From Gliomastix tumulicola (lineage: Eukaryota > Ascomycota > Sordariomycetes > Hypocreales > Bionectriaceae), in NCBI GenBank assembly GCA_001599755.1, contig BCHX01000001.1, positions 558,001 to 622,000 of the forward strand: a stretch of 64,000 nt of DNA, given 5' to 3'. The position numbers and the translations under genes are program-made. Within the stretch, counting starts at the first letter, position 1; each line of letters starts with the position of its first letter. The notes beneath the pieces were generated by a model that saw only the letters and a program-made list of their open reading frames with translations, made no database searches and was not told the origin of the DNA. Below, piece by piece: positions 46,260 through 56,234 of the stretch.

Positions 46260-47548
46260 ATGTCGCCTCAGAACGAAACGTGGGCCATCCCAAAAGGGTC
46301 AACTGTCCTGGTAACAGGTGCCAACGGCTATCTAGCCTCCCATGTCGTCGATCAATTCCTCCAGCGCGGCTTCAACGTCCGCGGGACAGCCCGGAACGCC
46401 GCCAAGGATTCCTGGCTCACGGACCTCTTCACGCAGAAGTATGGCGCAGGGCGTTTCGAACTACATGAAGTCCCAGACCTAGCCGCAGAAGGCGCCTTCA
46501 GTGAGGTGATCAAGGGTATGCGCACATATTTTCCTGCCTTGGATGATGGAAGGGCAGGCCCTTCTACGTAACGCAGCAGCTAAACAAAGACTCCTTCTAA
46601 TCATTAGGTGTGTCTGCCGTGGCACATGTCGCGTCCGACACCACCCTCGGCTACGATCCCACCCAAATCATCCCCAAAGTCGAGGCGTTCGCGGTGAATG
46701 CCCTCAAAGCGACGTACGCGGAGTCCAGCGCGAAGCGGTTCGTCCTGTGCTCGTCTTCATGGGCCGCATCTGCACCCTCCCTGGACAAGCTCCCCACGGT
46801 CATCACAGAGGAGACTTGGGAAGAGGATGCTGTCAAGGCGGCATGGGCTGAGCCGCCGTATCTGCCTGATCGAGTCATGGCGGTGTACACGGCGAGCAAG
46901 GTCGCCGCCGAGAAGGCCGTCTGGAAGTATCACAACGAGCATCGCGGCGAGCGGCCCGATCTGGTCGTGAATGCAGGCAAGTTGATATGCTCATGAAGAA
47001 CCACCGTTCCAGCTCACTGACCGCCCAGCAGTCCTGCCCAGCTTCACCGTCGGCAAGTCCCTCGATCCCATCAGACAGGGGTTACGAAGTACAGGTGGCG
47101 CGACCGCTCAACTTTGGAAAGGAGAAGTGGGCGATTTTCACCGTATTACAGTCCGACGTAGGTCCACTACACTGCCCAGCCCTGCATACAATGATCATCC
47201 TCTGACCACGTATGCACAGAGTATTTTATCAATTCCGAAGACATTGGAAGACTGCATGTGGCAGCAGCCATCTTCGATAACGTACGAGACCAGCGGATCT
47301 TCGGATATGCCGGGCGCGTCAGCTGGGACGCCATCCTTGGCATCTTCCGAAAGCTGGAGCCTGAAAAGAACTTCGTGGCTGACTTCTCGGGCGGGGAGGA
47401 CCCTGCCACCATCAAGCCTCGTGAAAAAGCCGAGGGTCTGCTGTGTGATCTGGGACAGCCGGGCTGGACATCGCTGGAGCAGTCTGTGGCAGATTTGATT
47501 GAGGGGGTAAAGGAAGCCGATGCTCATGGCGAGAGTGCGTCTAAGTAA
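46260..47548 (+). CDS. NAD(P)-dependent epimerase/carbonyl reductase (extended SDR)
   Basis: 359 aa from exons 46260-46515, 46608-46976, 47032-47157 and 47220-47548. Cofactor motif is VTGANGYLASHV (GxxGxxA type); the active site is YTASKVAAEK with upstream Ser (LCSSSWAAS). Typical GRE2/ketoreductase-like segments follow (NAVLPSFTVGKSLDP, VRQYFINSEDIGRLHVAAA). These enzymes reduce aldehydes, ketones or dihydroflavonol-like substrates in the cytosol; the substrate here is unknown. The second intron starts with GC (AG|GCAAGT) rather than GT; only this reading keeps the conserved NAVLPSF. ATG 46260 is preferred over the in-frame 46194 because the Rossmann fold then starts about 15 residues in. 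Confidence 0.9.
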
Positions 47549-47744
47549 ATCTATGTGGTTGTCGTTCATAAACTGTCTACTTAAAAGTATCATACAAGAG
47601 TGCTGCCAGTACTAAGTTCTACGAATAGACCGAAAAGGCGACTGCCACGCGTATGTCCCTAAGATAGCCTTGACATTTCCTACCCTCTTTATTCCACCGT
47701 GGCTAACCCAAGCCAGAGAGACGCCTGTATTTCAAGTCCTGGGC

Positions 47745-48467
47745 TCACTGGCCTTTGGCCTTTCCCAAGGTCTTCCGTCTTTGGGCCAGCATGTGTCCAT
47801 ACATGATGTAGCTTGCTGCCGCGACACCCCATATTAGCACATGTTTCGAAGGACAGAGGTTCCAACCAATGAGCAGTAGATTCTTACCAGGAATGTAGCT
47901 GAGGAATCCCAAAAGCAGGTACACTCGGTACGGAAGGCTGACGTCCGCATTGACAAGGGCACGATACACGAGCACGGCTTCGCTCAAGAAGCCCGGAGGG
48001 TACAGCACGATGAAAGCGCTATAGCGGAGCCACTTCAACCAACCGGGCGTCTGTCCGCTGATGAGAAGCACCGTGAAGTATCCATACTTGACGATCTCAG
48101 ACAAACCCCAGAAGACGAGACACCCCATAAATCCCCAGGCCCCGACCGTACCGCGATCGTCCTGGCCAACAATCTGCTCGGGGAACGGGACCATGACCGT
48201 CCAGACGACGAGGTTCTTGCCGATGACCTGGAGCGCGGTAGTGAGAGGGGACGACCTCACGAGGCCAGTCGCCGCGTGAATGACCTCGAGAACTGCCAGC
48301 GATTGAATCACCGTGAGAAACGGCGACAGGAGCTCATGATACAGATCGTGCAGCCGCCCCTCGGTATGTAAGGAGGGTGCGAGCGAGAGCGTGCGGATGG
48401 TGAGATACGCCCATAGTCCGAGGGACAAGGCGTTATACGCCGCGAGGTACGTTGAGGCGAGCGTCAT
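47745..48467 (-). CDS. 3-hydroxyacyl-CoA dehydratase-like membrane protein (PTPLA/PHS1 family)
   Basis: ER multipass enzyme family catalysing the third step of very-long-chain fatty acid elongation. Spliced length is 216 aa, close to yeast Phs1. Family motifs are YNALSLGLW, LEVIHAATGLVRSSPLTTALQV and LSEIVKYGYF. The catalytic pair Tyr156 and Glu163 lies in LYPPGFLSE. A 72-nt intron (47887-47816) is in frame and lacks a stop, so the open frame hides it; splicing restores YIPASYIMYGHMLAQRRK. Upstream in-frame ATG 48545 would add 26 residues. Its setting beside a reductase, away from housekeeping genes, suggests an accessory copy (inference). Confidence 0.88.
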   Translation of the reverse strand: MTLASTYLAAYNALSLGLWAYLTIRTLSLAPSLHTEGRLHDLYHELLSPFLTVIQSLAVLEVIHAATGLVRSSPLTTALQVIGKNLVVWTVMVPFPEQIVGQDDRGTVGAWGFMGCLVFWGLSEIVKYGYFTVLLISGQTPGWLKWLRYSAFIVLYPPGFLSEAVLVYRALVNADVSLPYRVYLLLGFLSYIPGKNLLLIGWNLCPSKHVLIWGVAAASYIMYGHMLAQRRKTLGKAKGQ

Positions 48468-49482
48468 TTCGCGATCGGCTGTGCGAGTTGCGAGGAGGAA
48501 GAAATTTGAAGTCGAAAGTGGCCCGTCGATTTTTCGGTTCTCCATCTCACGAGCCTCGGCTTGCCATCTTTGGTCATATGATACTGGCGTCTCGGAGAGA
48601 TGGTAGAGGATGCAAATCAAATGTGCATGAGCGCCAATGCCATGGTGTTCCTGCTGGTCATTGGGGACATTGGAGTAACTGGGCCGTGAGACACGTGAAC
48701 AATATCGTTGGAACAGGATGAGGGCGTGGGCGTGAGAGTCTGGGTCGAAGTTGGGGAGGCAGTAGTGCATACACAAGTGGTACTTTACTCCACGCTATGT
48801 GTGTGCAGGGCTGTAAGTATCTGTGGGTTGGTCTCTAACAGCTACAATCGCAACTCCACCACCAGCAAAATTTAGTTGGGAAATGCCGTGGTAAGAGACT
48901 CGCCAGTCCTAAGGGGGACTGCAAAGCAGCATACTGCAGTTTTCAAACTCATGAAATGTCTTAGCTAGCCAAATCATTCACATTGACCTTGACATTAGTC
49001 ATTGTGCCTTTGCTGAGTGAACCTTTCGTCTTCTCTATGCTCTGCTGAGATACGCTCCCGTGCATATAGAACCATCAAGAGCTTCCTAAGCAAGTCGAAA
49101 CCTGCCTTATGTCACACAAGCTGGTTTTGTTAGCTTCACTAAGTCATACCGGACCTTACTGAAGGACCTGAAAGAATGGTTGACAGAAAGAGATGGCGGC
49201 GTTCTTCTGCCAGTGCTCGGTCATAGCTCATGATACAAAAGGTTTTTGCTTCGATTATTCTTCAATTGTTCATTAGTTAGTTTCCGAAATGGATCTGGTT
49301 CTCTGCACGCACAGGCTGAAATGTGGCTGAGGTGGCGCGATGTTGATTGTGGCACACGTGGATGGCTTGCCACAGCTCAGGTCCATCTCAGATCCCGTGA
49401 GATCGGCAAAATCACAACCCTTCCAACAATCATCCAAGCATCGTGCCTCTCGTTTACTTCCAAAGACCAACAAACCATCAGG
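48468..49482. other. Divergent intergenic region, 1.0 kb
   Basis: Lies between the dehydratase (minus) and transporter (plus). No gene or clear element seen. Confidence 0.45.
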
Positions 49483-51606
49483 ATGAGCGATCACGAAGAG
49501 TCCACGCCGCTGCTCGTCCAAGACGCCATCATGTCGGCGTCGACGGCCTGGATTATCACGGGTCTCTTTTTAGCGTCAGCTTTTCTTTCTCCCGGCTGGC
49601 ATCGTCGCAGAGTTATTGACCGATACCAGTGCACTTCTCACTGGCATTGATGTAGCGTACAACATTACGACCTACACCTACGTCGGCTCTGAGTTCCACC
49701 TCGTCGAATATGCGTTCTTGTTCCTCATCGTACACGAGATTATCCACGCATTCGTCCAACCAATCGTACGCTTATCCGACTCACCCCACACGAGGACTCA
49801 AGACTTGTACCATGCCTGGAGCTAACATCAATCGCTATTTGGCGTCATAGTATGGAAGTCTCTCCGACATATACGGGCGAAAGTTGTTGATCCTCGCGGC
49901 TCTTGGGATCTTTGCCTTGGGCTCAGCTACTTGGTATGTTTCCGCGTCACCAAGTAAATAGTGAAAATGCAACGTCTGACACAACCACAGTGGATTCTCA
50001 TCGAGCTTTGGGATGGCCATTTCAGGGAGGCTCGTCTCGTCAGTTGGCGTCTGTGGCATTGCCGTCCTGGTCACGTTCGCGCTCGCCGACATGGTGCCGC
50101 TTCGAACCTTTGCGCTGCTCCAAAGCGCACATTGCTTGTGCGAGACAGTAGGATTCATAGTTGGGGCGACAATTGGGTCACAGATCACGAAAGGCAATTA
50201 GAGACTGTCAGTGGTATCTCTCTGTCTCCCAAACCAGCATGGGCTTCGAGGCTAACATTGACTGCAGGCCTTACCGCATCAACGCAGGCCTGATTCTGCT
50301 CCCTCTGGTTTGGGTCTGGCTGGTCATGCCGACACCAGCACCAATCATCGCGACTGTTTCTGGCGGTTCCGAGGCGACCCTAACCACGACTACAAGCGTG
50401 ACATCACTCTCACCCACATCGCGGCCGAACTTCGACATCCTCGGAGCCATGACTCTCCTAACGACCGTCTTGTCCATCTTTCTCGTCATTGTGATCTCAA
50501 ACAGCAAGCAGGGTGCTAGCATCCCTCTACTGATACTTCTCTACACCTTCACATGCTTCTCCATTGCGACCTTCATCTACGTCGAGACAAGGCCATCCGA
50601 TCCAAAGATCGTTCCACTCAGATTCATGAAGACTGGCATCGTGAGGAACTCCATCCTTGGCTACAGCCTCATGATGTTCCTATACACTGCGGTATGTCCG
50701 CCTTTTTCGTGCAGCTAACTTGCTACTAACGCCAATGGCAGAGCATATACCAGACGTCGTTTTATCTTCAGGTCCTCCGTTATGACGACGTAGCTGAATT
50801 AAATCTGGGCTTGAGCCCACTCTATGTCGGGCTGGGGCTCGGGTATCTATGTGGAGGATCATACATTCGAGCTACAGGCAACGCCAGAGAAGCGGTTCTG
50901 TCAAGCGCAGTGCTCGCGGCCGTCTGCTATGGGCTCCTTGCATCCGGCCTAGCAGGCAAGCTCGCCCTTTTACAATCATCATCCAAAACAACTGCTGACT
51001 TCTGCAGATGTAGGACAGCGTTCAGATCAAATACTCTTCGTTCTTCTCGGTACCGCGATTGCTATGTCCCTCGAAGGCCTCGTCGTCTGTTTACTATCTC
51101 AATCAGAACGCTCGGGTAAGTCGCAGTCAAGTTCTGAAGTCAATTGCCCAGAGGCGCCTTCATCTACTAACACGGTACAGCAAATGCATCTCTCATTAGC
51201 ATGAACAACGCCTTCTGGTCCATTTGTGGGACTTTTGGCACAAAGATCTCTGCTACGCTTCTCAATTACACGATGGCGCAAGTTCTGCGTTCCAAGCTCC
51301 AAGACGCGGAATTGAGCCAGGAGGTAAGCGACATGATCCTCTCATTAGTTGGATCAGTTTCTTAACAATCGCTATATACAGATCACGTCGAAGCTGTTTC
51401 AAAATCTCGATGAGCTTCGTTCATTCTCACCGGAGATTCGTCAGGTCGTCGTGACGTCGGTCCGACAAACATCGCAGATCCTACACAGTAAGTCGCCATC
51501 GTATCAGCAAAACGATATAAATTGACATTTCGCCATAGTCCCGATTTGTGCCCTTGCCGTCGTGACTGCATTGGCAGCTTTGGGACTGAGGCCGAGAGTA
51601 CGATGA
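49483..51606 (+). pseudogene. Broken MFS drug-transporter-like gene
   Basis: Exon series of a 12-14 helix MFS transporter. Exons: 49483-49765, 49851-49933, 49991-50206, 50268-50691, 50742-50955, 51008-51115, 51181-51323, 51382 to about 51488, then the last exon ending 51606. Family signatures include LSDIYGRK (loop 2-3) and a C-terminal loop with PEIRQVVVTSVRQTSQIL. Two lesions are seen. A frameshift lies in the first helix, between TAWIITGLFLAS and GIVAELLTDTS (about 49583-49610). A TAG at 50199-50201 stands where the conserved WRW-type Trp is expected (QITKGN-stop-R). One intron (50956-51007) has a GC donor. Splice sites are otherwise intact, so decay is recent or the lesions are sequence errors. 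Confidence 0.7.
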
Positions 51607-52171
51607 TTCGTATCATTCTCAAGGATGCGGCAGAAGGTCTAAAACATTCACATATTGGGAAATAATGGAGCTGGGAAACATGTCCTCACTTCTATGGAGC
51701 CAATATCACGACAGAATTGCGATATAAGGGAGTTTGGTATGCCGCGAGCAAGTCGAATCACGCGATCCGTCGTCTCGAATGATGTCCTTCGAAGCGTCGG
51801 AGTTGTCTGTCCGATCGGTCAGCAAAGTCCGAATTCTTCAGCAAACCCCAGCTTCGGCATCGGAGATCCCCCACACGGTGGCGAGTGAAGAGTGCAAGAT
51901 CCTTGCGTCCTGATCTTCGTTCGTGTCATTCTAGATTTTTCAAAGGGAATGGATTTGTAAGACGAAAGATGAATCAGCTGGCTGGGCAATGGGTGGTGAT
52001 GCTTTATCAAGATGAGAGAGAGGGGCAAGGTGGGATACCCTATATAAATCTAGCATGAGCCAGTTTGATTTCCTCAATGATCGTGTTCTATCCAAAATAC
52101 AATACTTGACCAGTTGCATGTCACGCAAAACTATTGTCAACACATCGTCACACTGTTCACTACTATCGACA
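51607..52171. other. Intergenic, 565 bp
   Basis: 3' end of the transporter and promoter of the cupin gene. Only a TATA box stands out. Confidence 0.5.
52041..52048 (+). promoter_or_regulatory. TATA box of the cupin gene
   Basis: TATATAAA, 124 nt before ATG 52172 but only 7-14 nt before an in-frame ATG at 52055. A transcript starting the usual distance downstream would not include the 52055 ATG. Confidence 0.6.
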
Positions 52172-52543
52172 ATGGAGCAATTCGAATTCCACTCTGCCAC
52201 AGAACACCCCAACACCACCTGGGAAACCATCGACACTGGCATCACCCAACTCCTCTTGAACCACGACCCTTCCACAGGCCGCCGGACGACGCTCCAACGC
52301 TGGGAATCCGGCGCGACCAACGCCCAGGCCCATCCCTTCGTACACGGCTACATCGAGGAGATCTACATGGCCGAGGGCGACCTCTACGACACGGTGCTCA
52401 AGCAGCGGTTCACGGCGGGGGCGTACGCGTACCGGAAGCCGGGGATGGAGCACGGACCGTTCCAGAGCGATGCCGGGTGTTTGATGTTTATCGTGTGCAT
52501 CCCGGTGGATGAGGCTGGGAGGGAGAAGAAGGAGGAGGCGTAG
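52172..52543 (+). CDS. ChrR-like cupin-domain protein
   Basis: Small cytosolic protein of 123 aa with a single cupin barrel: metal-site-like motif HPFVHGYIEEIYMAEGDLYD (His and Glu ligands), GAYAYRKPGMEHGPF and a final strand (GCLMFIVCI). It resembles the ChrR/cupin_7 group. Its reaction, if any, is unknown. The start at 52172 is chosen over the in-frame 52055 because the TATA box is too close to the latter and the extra 39 residues are not cupin-like. Confidence 0.83.
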   Translation: MEQFEFHSATEHPNTTWETIDTGITQLLLNHDPSTGRRTTLQRWESGATNAQAHPFVHGYIEEIYMAEGDLYDTVLKQRFTAGAYAYRKPGMEHGPFQSDAGCLMFIVCIPVDEAGREKKEEA

Positions 52544-52929
52544 GGGGAGGCGTAGGGACTGGTCTGGTGGACGGTCGACAGTGGGTGTGGCGGGATGCCT
52601 CGTGGGAATACTTGAAACGTGTCTAGGCTAACAGGTCGCTTCCAAGTCGCTGGAGCTAAGCGCCAGGTGATCTTGGCACCGCAAAGCAGCATCCATATCC
52701 AGTCGTGAAGCTGTCAGCGGCGCAGCAGGAGGAATTGAAACACGGCGGCTAAAGCTGCAGTTTTGAGGCGTCTAGACGGATGTCGGGGCCACCAGACACC
52801 TAAATAACCGCCAGCTCGAACATAATCTCACAAAATTCCAAAAAAAAGAGAACCCGGGCCCAAAATGACCGTTGTTGGTTGTCGGTTTGCATCTTGCATC
52901 TAAGAAAGCGATATATTAAAGCCATCACC
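52544..52929. other. Intergenic, 386 bp
   Basis: Nothing recognised beyond presumptive promoter sequence. Confidence 0.5.
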
Positions 52930-53793
52930 ATGGCCTGCGACAGCAACTTCTTCGATTGTGGCTCGGCCTCCACCGACCTGCCGAACTTCTGCTGCCCCAG
53001 TGCTTCCCAGTGCCTTTGGCTCGCGGCCAATACGACGGTGCTCTGCTGTCCAAATAGCAGCATATGCAACACCATCGCGACGATCCCTTGCGATTTGAGC
53101 CTGCAGGATGCTGAGCGGAATCCCAACGCACCGATCAAGACGACGGCGTTGGATGTGAAGCTGAGGAGCTGTGACGACGGGCAGTGCTGTCCTCATGGGT
53201 ATGGGTGCTCGGATGGGGAGTGTGAGATGTCGAACGTGCAGAATGTGGCGCCGGGGGAGAATGATGTTGGCGGTCCAGCTTCGACATCCACGACGACGAC
53301 GACGATGACGACGACGACGACGACGACCGGGAGTCCGGCCACAACAACGTATATCCACCTCCATATTATGTATGTATGATCTCATGCACCAGGTCAGCTG
53401 ATTGTTCCTCAACATAGAAATCCCCCGCCTGGAAGTTCCTCTGACACGTCAGGTGTCCCCGCGTCCGACAGAAACAACACTCCATCCGACGCCGTCCGCC
53501 TAGGCGTACCGATCGGACTCACCCTGCTCTTCCTCATCATACTGGGCATCCTCGTCTTCATCGTGTGGCGGAGGAGAAGGGCCGCAGGATGGAACCCAAA
53601 TTCCAAGAGACAGTCACAACACCGCTTCGACAAGGCCGAGCTCGACGCCAGCTCCTGTGAGATCTCGATGCCGGCACGGGCCAGGCAAGGATGGGAGCTG
53701 GACACGATACAAACACCTAATGAGCTGCCTGCCACGCCTTTAACCATGAATCGGCTTCGATTTGCCCAAGGGGGGAAAGCAGAGCTAGCATAG
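52930..53793 (+). CDS. Cysteine-rich single-pass membrane protein
   Basis: 264 aa from exons 52930-53348 and 53418-53793 (69-nt intron). An N-terminal cysteine-rich domain of about 100 residues (CGSASTDLPNFCCPSASQC, VLCCPNSSICN, CDDGQCCPHGYGC) is followed by a Thr-rich linker. One transmembrane helix (VPIGLTLLFLIILGILVFIV), a basic stop-transfer stretch (WRRRRAA) and a cytoplasmic tail of about 80 residues complete it. The layout is a common uncharacterised fungal type, perhaps a cell-surface sensor. No cleavable signal peptide is visible, so the single helix must act as the membrane signal. Confidence 0.85.
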
Positions 53794-53923
53794 TGTGGGA
53801 GGCAACGCGAAGGAACAGAAGTGGAAAGGTGTGCGTGCCGTTCATGATGTATGAGATATGATATCAATCCCTGTTCGTTTAGTAGTAGGACATAATGACT
53901 ATAAGTTCTGAGGCCCCATCCTC

Positions 53924-55249
53924 TCACCGTGTGGTATCGCACCACCGCTCGCCACTCCCATACTCCATCTCACACAGTGTCCTCTCCAGAAAGTACCCAA
54001 CCAGCCCACCCAGCAGCAGGCCAACCGGCTCGCCCACGCCAACCGCACCCAGCGAGAACTCCCTCTCCGTAGCCGTCGACGCAGGCCTCTCTACCGTAGC
54101 AGCGAACGTCTCAACATACACCAGCCCGACGCTCACACCCACGGCAAAGATGAGCGGAAACACGACGACAGTGGAGCTGGCGAAGAGGAAGACGGCGTTG
54201 AGCAGCACGGCTCCGGCACCGAGCGCCATCGCGGCAATGAGCGTCCTGGTATCGGGGACGGGGACGCGCGAGACGAGGAGGGAGGACCGGCCGGTGAGGT
54301 TCCCGAGCTGGAAGACCAGCCCATAGGCGGCGAGGTAGGCCGTATAGCGGTCGAAGGACGGAGTCGTGGCCATGGCACGGCTGAAGCCCGAGTAGGTAAG
54401 GGCCTGGCCAGCCGAGCAGATAAGGAGAGGGAGGATGAAGGGGTAGGCAAGGGCACCGAGAGTCCGGAGGCTGGAGTGGAGCTTCTGTCTGCTTGTCATC
54501 ATCGGCAGAGCCGGCGTATCGTCCTGGACGAGGAAGTGCGCCGTATCCTCAGCCGCCTCATCATCCTGGTCAGGCTTGAGACCGGAGCCAGCGGCGATCC
54601 GCATCCTCGGGGTGGGTGCCCGCGGCAGGACGACGAAATGGGCCACGACCAAGACACCCACGGCAAGTGCGAGGTAGGGAATGCTGTCCCGGAAGAACCC
54701 CCCGATGACGACGGTTACCCAGTAAGGAAGCACCGCCCCGATGACGAGGCCGGCTCCCGTACCCAGGCCCCACCCCTGGAGGCCCGGCTTGCCGTAGGAC
54801 GGCAGCTGGCTGAGCCAGAAGACATCGCCGGCGGCGGCGAGCAGCGAGGCGCAGACGACGGTGAAGACGCGGATGCCCGGGGGCACGTTTGGCGGCGTGA
54901 CATAGGCGATGATGATGGTGACGATCCAGCCGAGGGCGAGGGCGAACGGCCGCGTCCAGGAGGGGAAGGGGAGGCGGAAGTGGAGGGCGCAAGGGAAGAC
55001 GAGTTTGGCAGCGACGGCGGGGAGAAGCTGAATGGTGAGGACGACTGATCGCGGGTAGGGGATGATGAGGTAGGCGACCTTGAAGATGATGAAGGGGAGG
55101 ATGGTGTTGGCGAGACCTGCAGGCGGTTAGTGCCGATGTCACACGCGACAGCTCGCCTATCACTGAGGGGGAGAATGAGACAAACCAAACAAAGAGAAGG
55201 CCACAATGGTCCTGAGACCGTCCGTTGGCCGCATCATTTTGATCGCCAT
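53924..55249 (-). CDS. BTN1: Battenin CLN3/Btn1 family vacuolar membrane protein
   Basis: 418 aa from exons 55249-55186 and 55116-53924; the intron donor is GTTTGT. Multipass lysosomal/vacuolar membrane protein implicated in vacuolar pH and basic amino acid homeostasis. Family features are LANTILPFIIFKVAYLIIPY near the start, GDVFWLSQLPSYGKPGLQGWGLGTGAG in the middle, and ALTYSGFSRAM and VGVSVGLVYVETFA towards the C-terminus. The predicted cytosolic loop (about LPRAPTPRMR to DDTPALP) is acidic. Length fits yeast Btn1 (about 400 aa). Confidence 0.92.
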
Positions 55250-56234
55250 TTTTCCGAATGTGTGCAACTCAGAATGATAATGAACGACTGGAGAGTTGCT
55301 CTGCTGTAATGAGAGAGAGGTCTCGTGAGATTGGAGACTCGAGGTACACAAACTCGCGCCAACACACCCCGGAAAATTATGAAGTGGCTTGCAGACGGGG
55401 AGCCTAATCGACAACGCATTCAGGCAAAGAAGGGAGAGGATGCGAGCCCCCTTCAAGAGGTGCGCCCATAATCAAAGGGGCCTGGGCTCGAGGTGAGTGA
55501 GTCTAGACTCGGGATCGACTGAACACGAGTTGTGGACCCACGTGCTGTGCAAGATGTGCTGTAATTGGTTGCTTTACCTGGATCGTACTCGAGATGAATG
55601 ACCCCACCTTCACTAGATTGTGGCTTGCCGTTGTGGATAAAGTGTGGCTGGTGTTCTCCCCTCACTGTGGCTGCGACGCCACAAACGGCCCCAAGCCGAT
55701 GCACGTGGCGATCTTCAAGGGACTTCATTTGTCGTCCGTTCACGATCCTTGACACCCTCTTGATATGAGACGAAGGACAGCTGATACCAGGGCCAAGACG
55801 CTATTCCGCAGCGAGCGGCCAAACTGACAACTCTGCCACTTATATCTGCCCATGTCGTCATGGCCTCCCACGCGAGTGGATGCACAATCGGCAGTTCAAC
55901 GCACTGGCGCCTCCCTAAGCCTCACCTAAAACGCTTGTTCAGCAGCTGAAGCAATAGGGGGCCGCGTCCTTTACGACTTCCCGCCTCTGTAAGGATGTAG
56001 CACACGAGCAGGGCTCAAATTGAGGGAGGGTCATGAGGGCCGCCCATTTGCAGCGCGACACGCAACACGTGCCCTTGATTCCTTCGACAGAGGCGCTCTC
56101 TCTCTCTGCGCTGCGGCATGTGATTCTTCATTATGCATTCTTTTTTTCCTCTGTGTTAGCCCGTATCTCCCTCCGTTTGCCGCCAGCGCGCGATATTGCC
56201 TTTTCCGCCGTAGCTTGACCCTCTACGGCAGAAA
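55250..56234. other. Divergent intergenic region, 1.0 kb
   Basis: Shared upstream region of BTN1 (minus) and the glycosyltransferase-like gene (plus). No gene supported. Confidence 0.5.
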
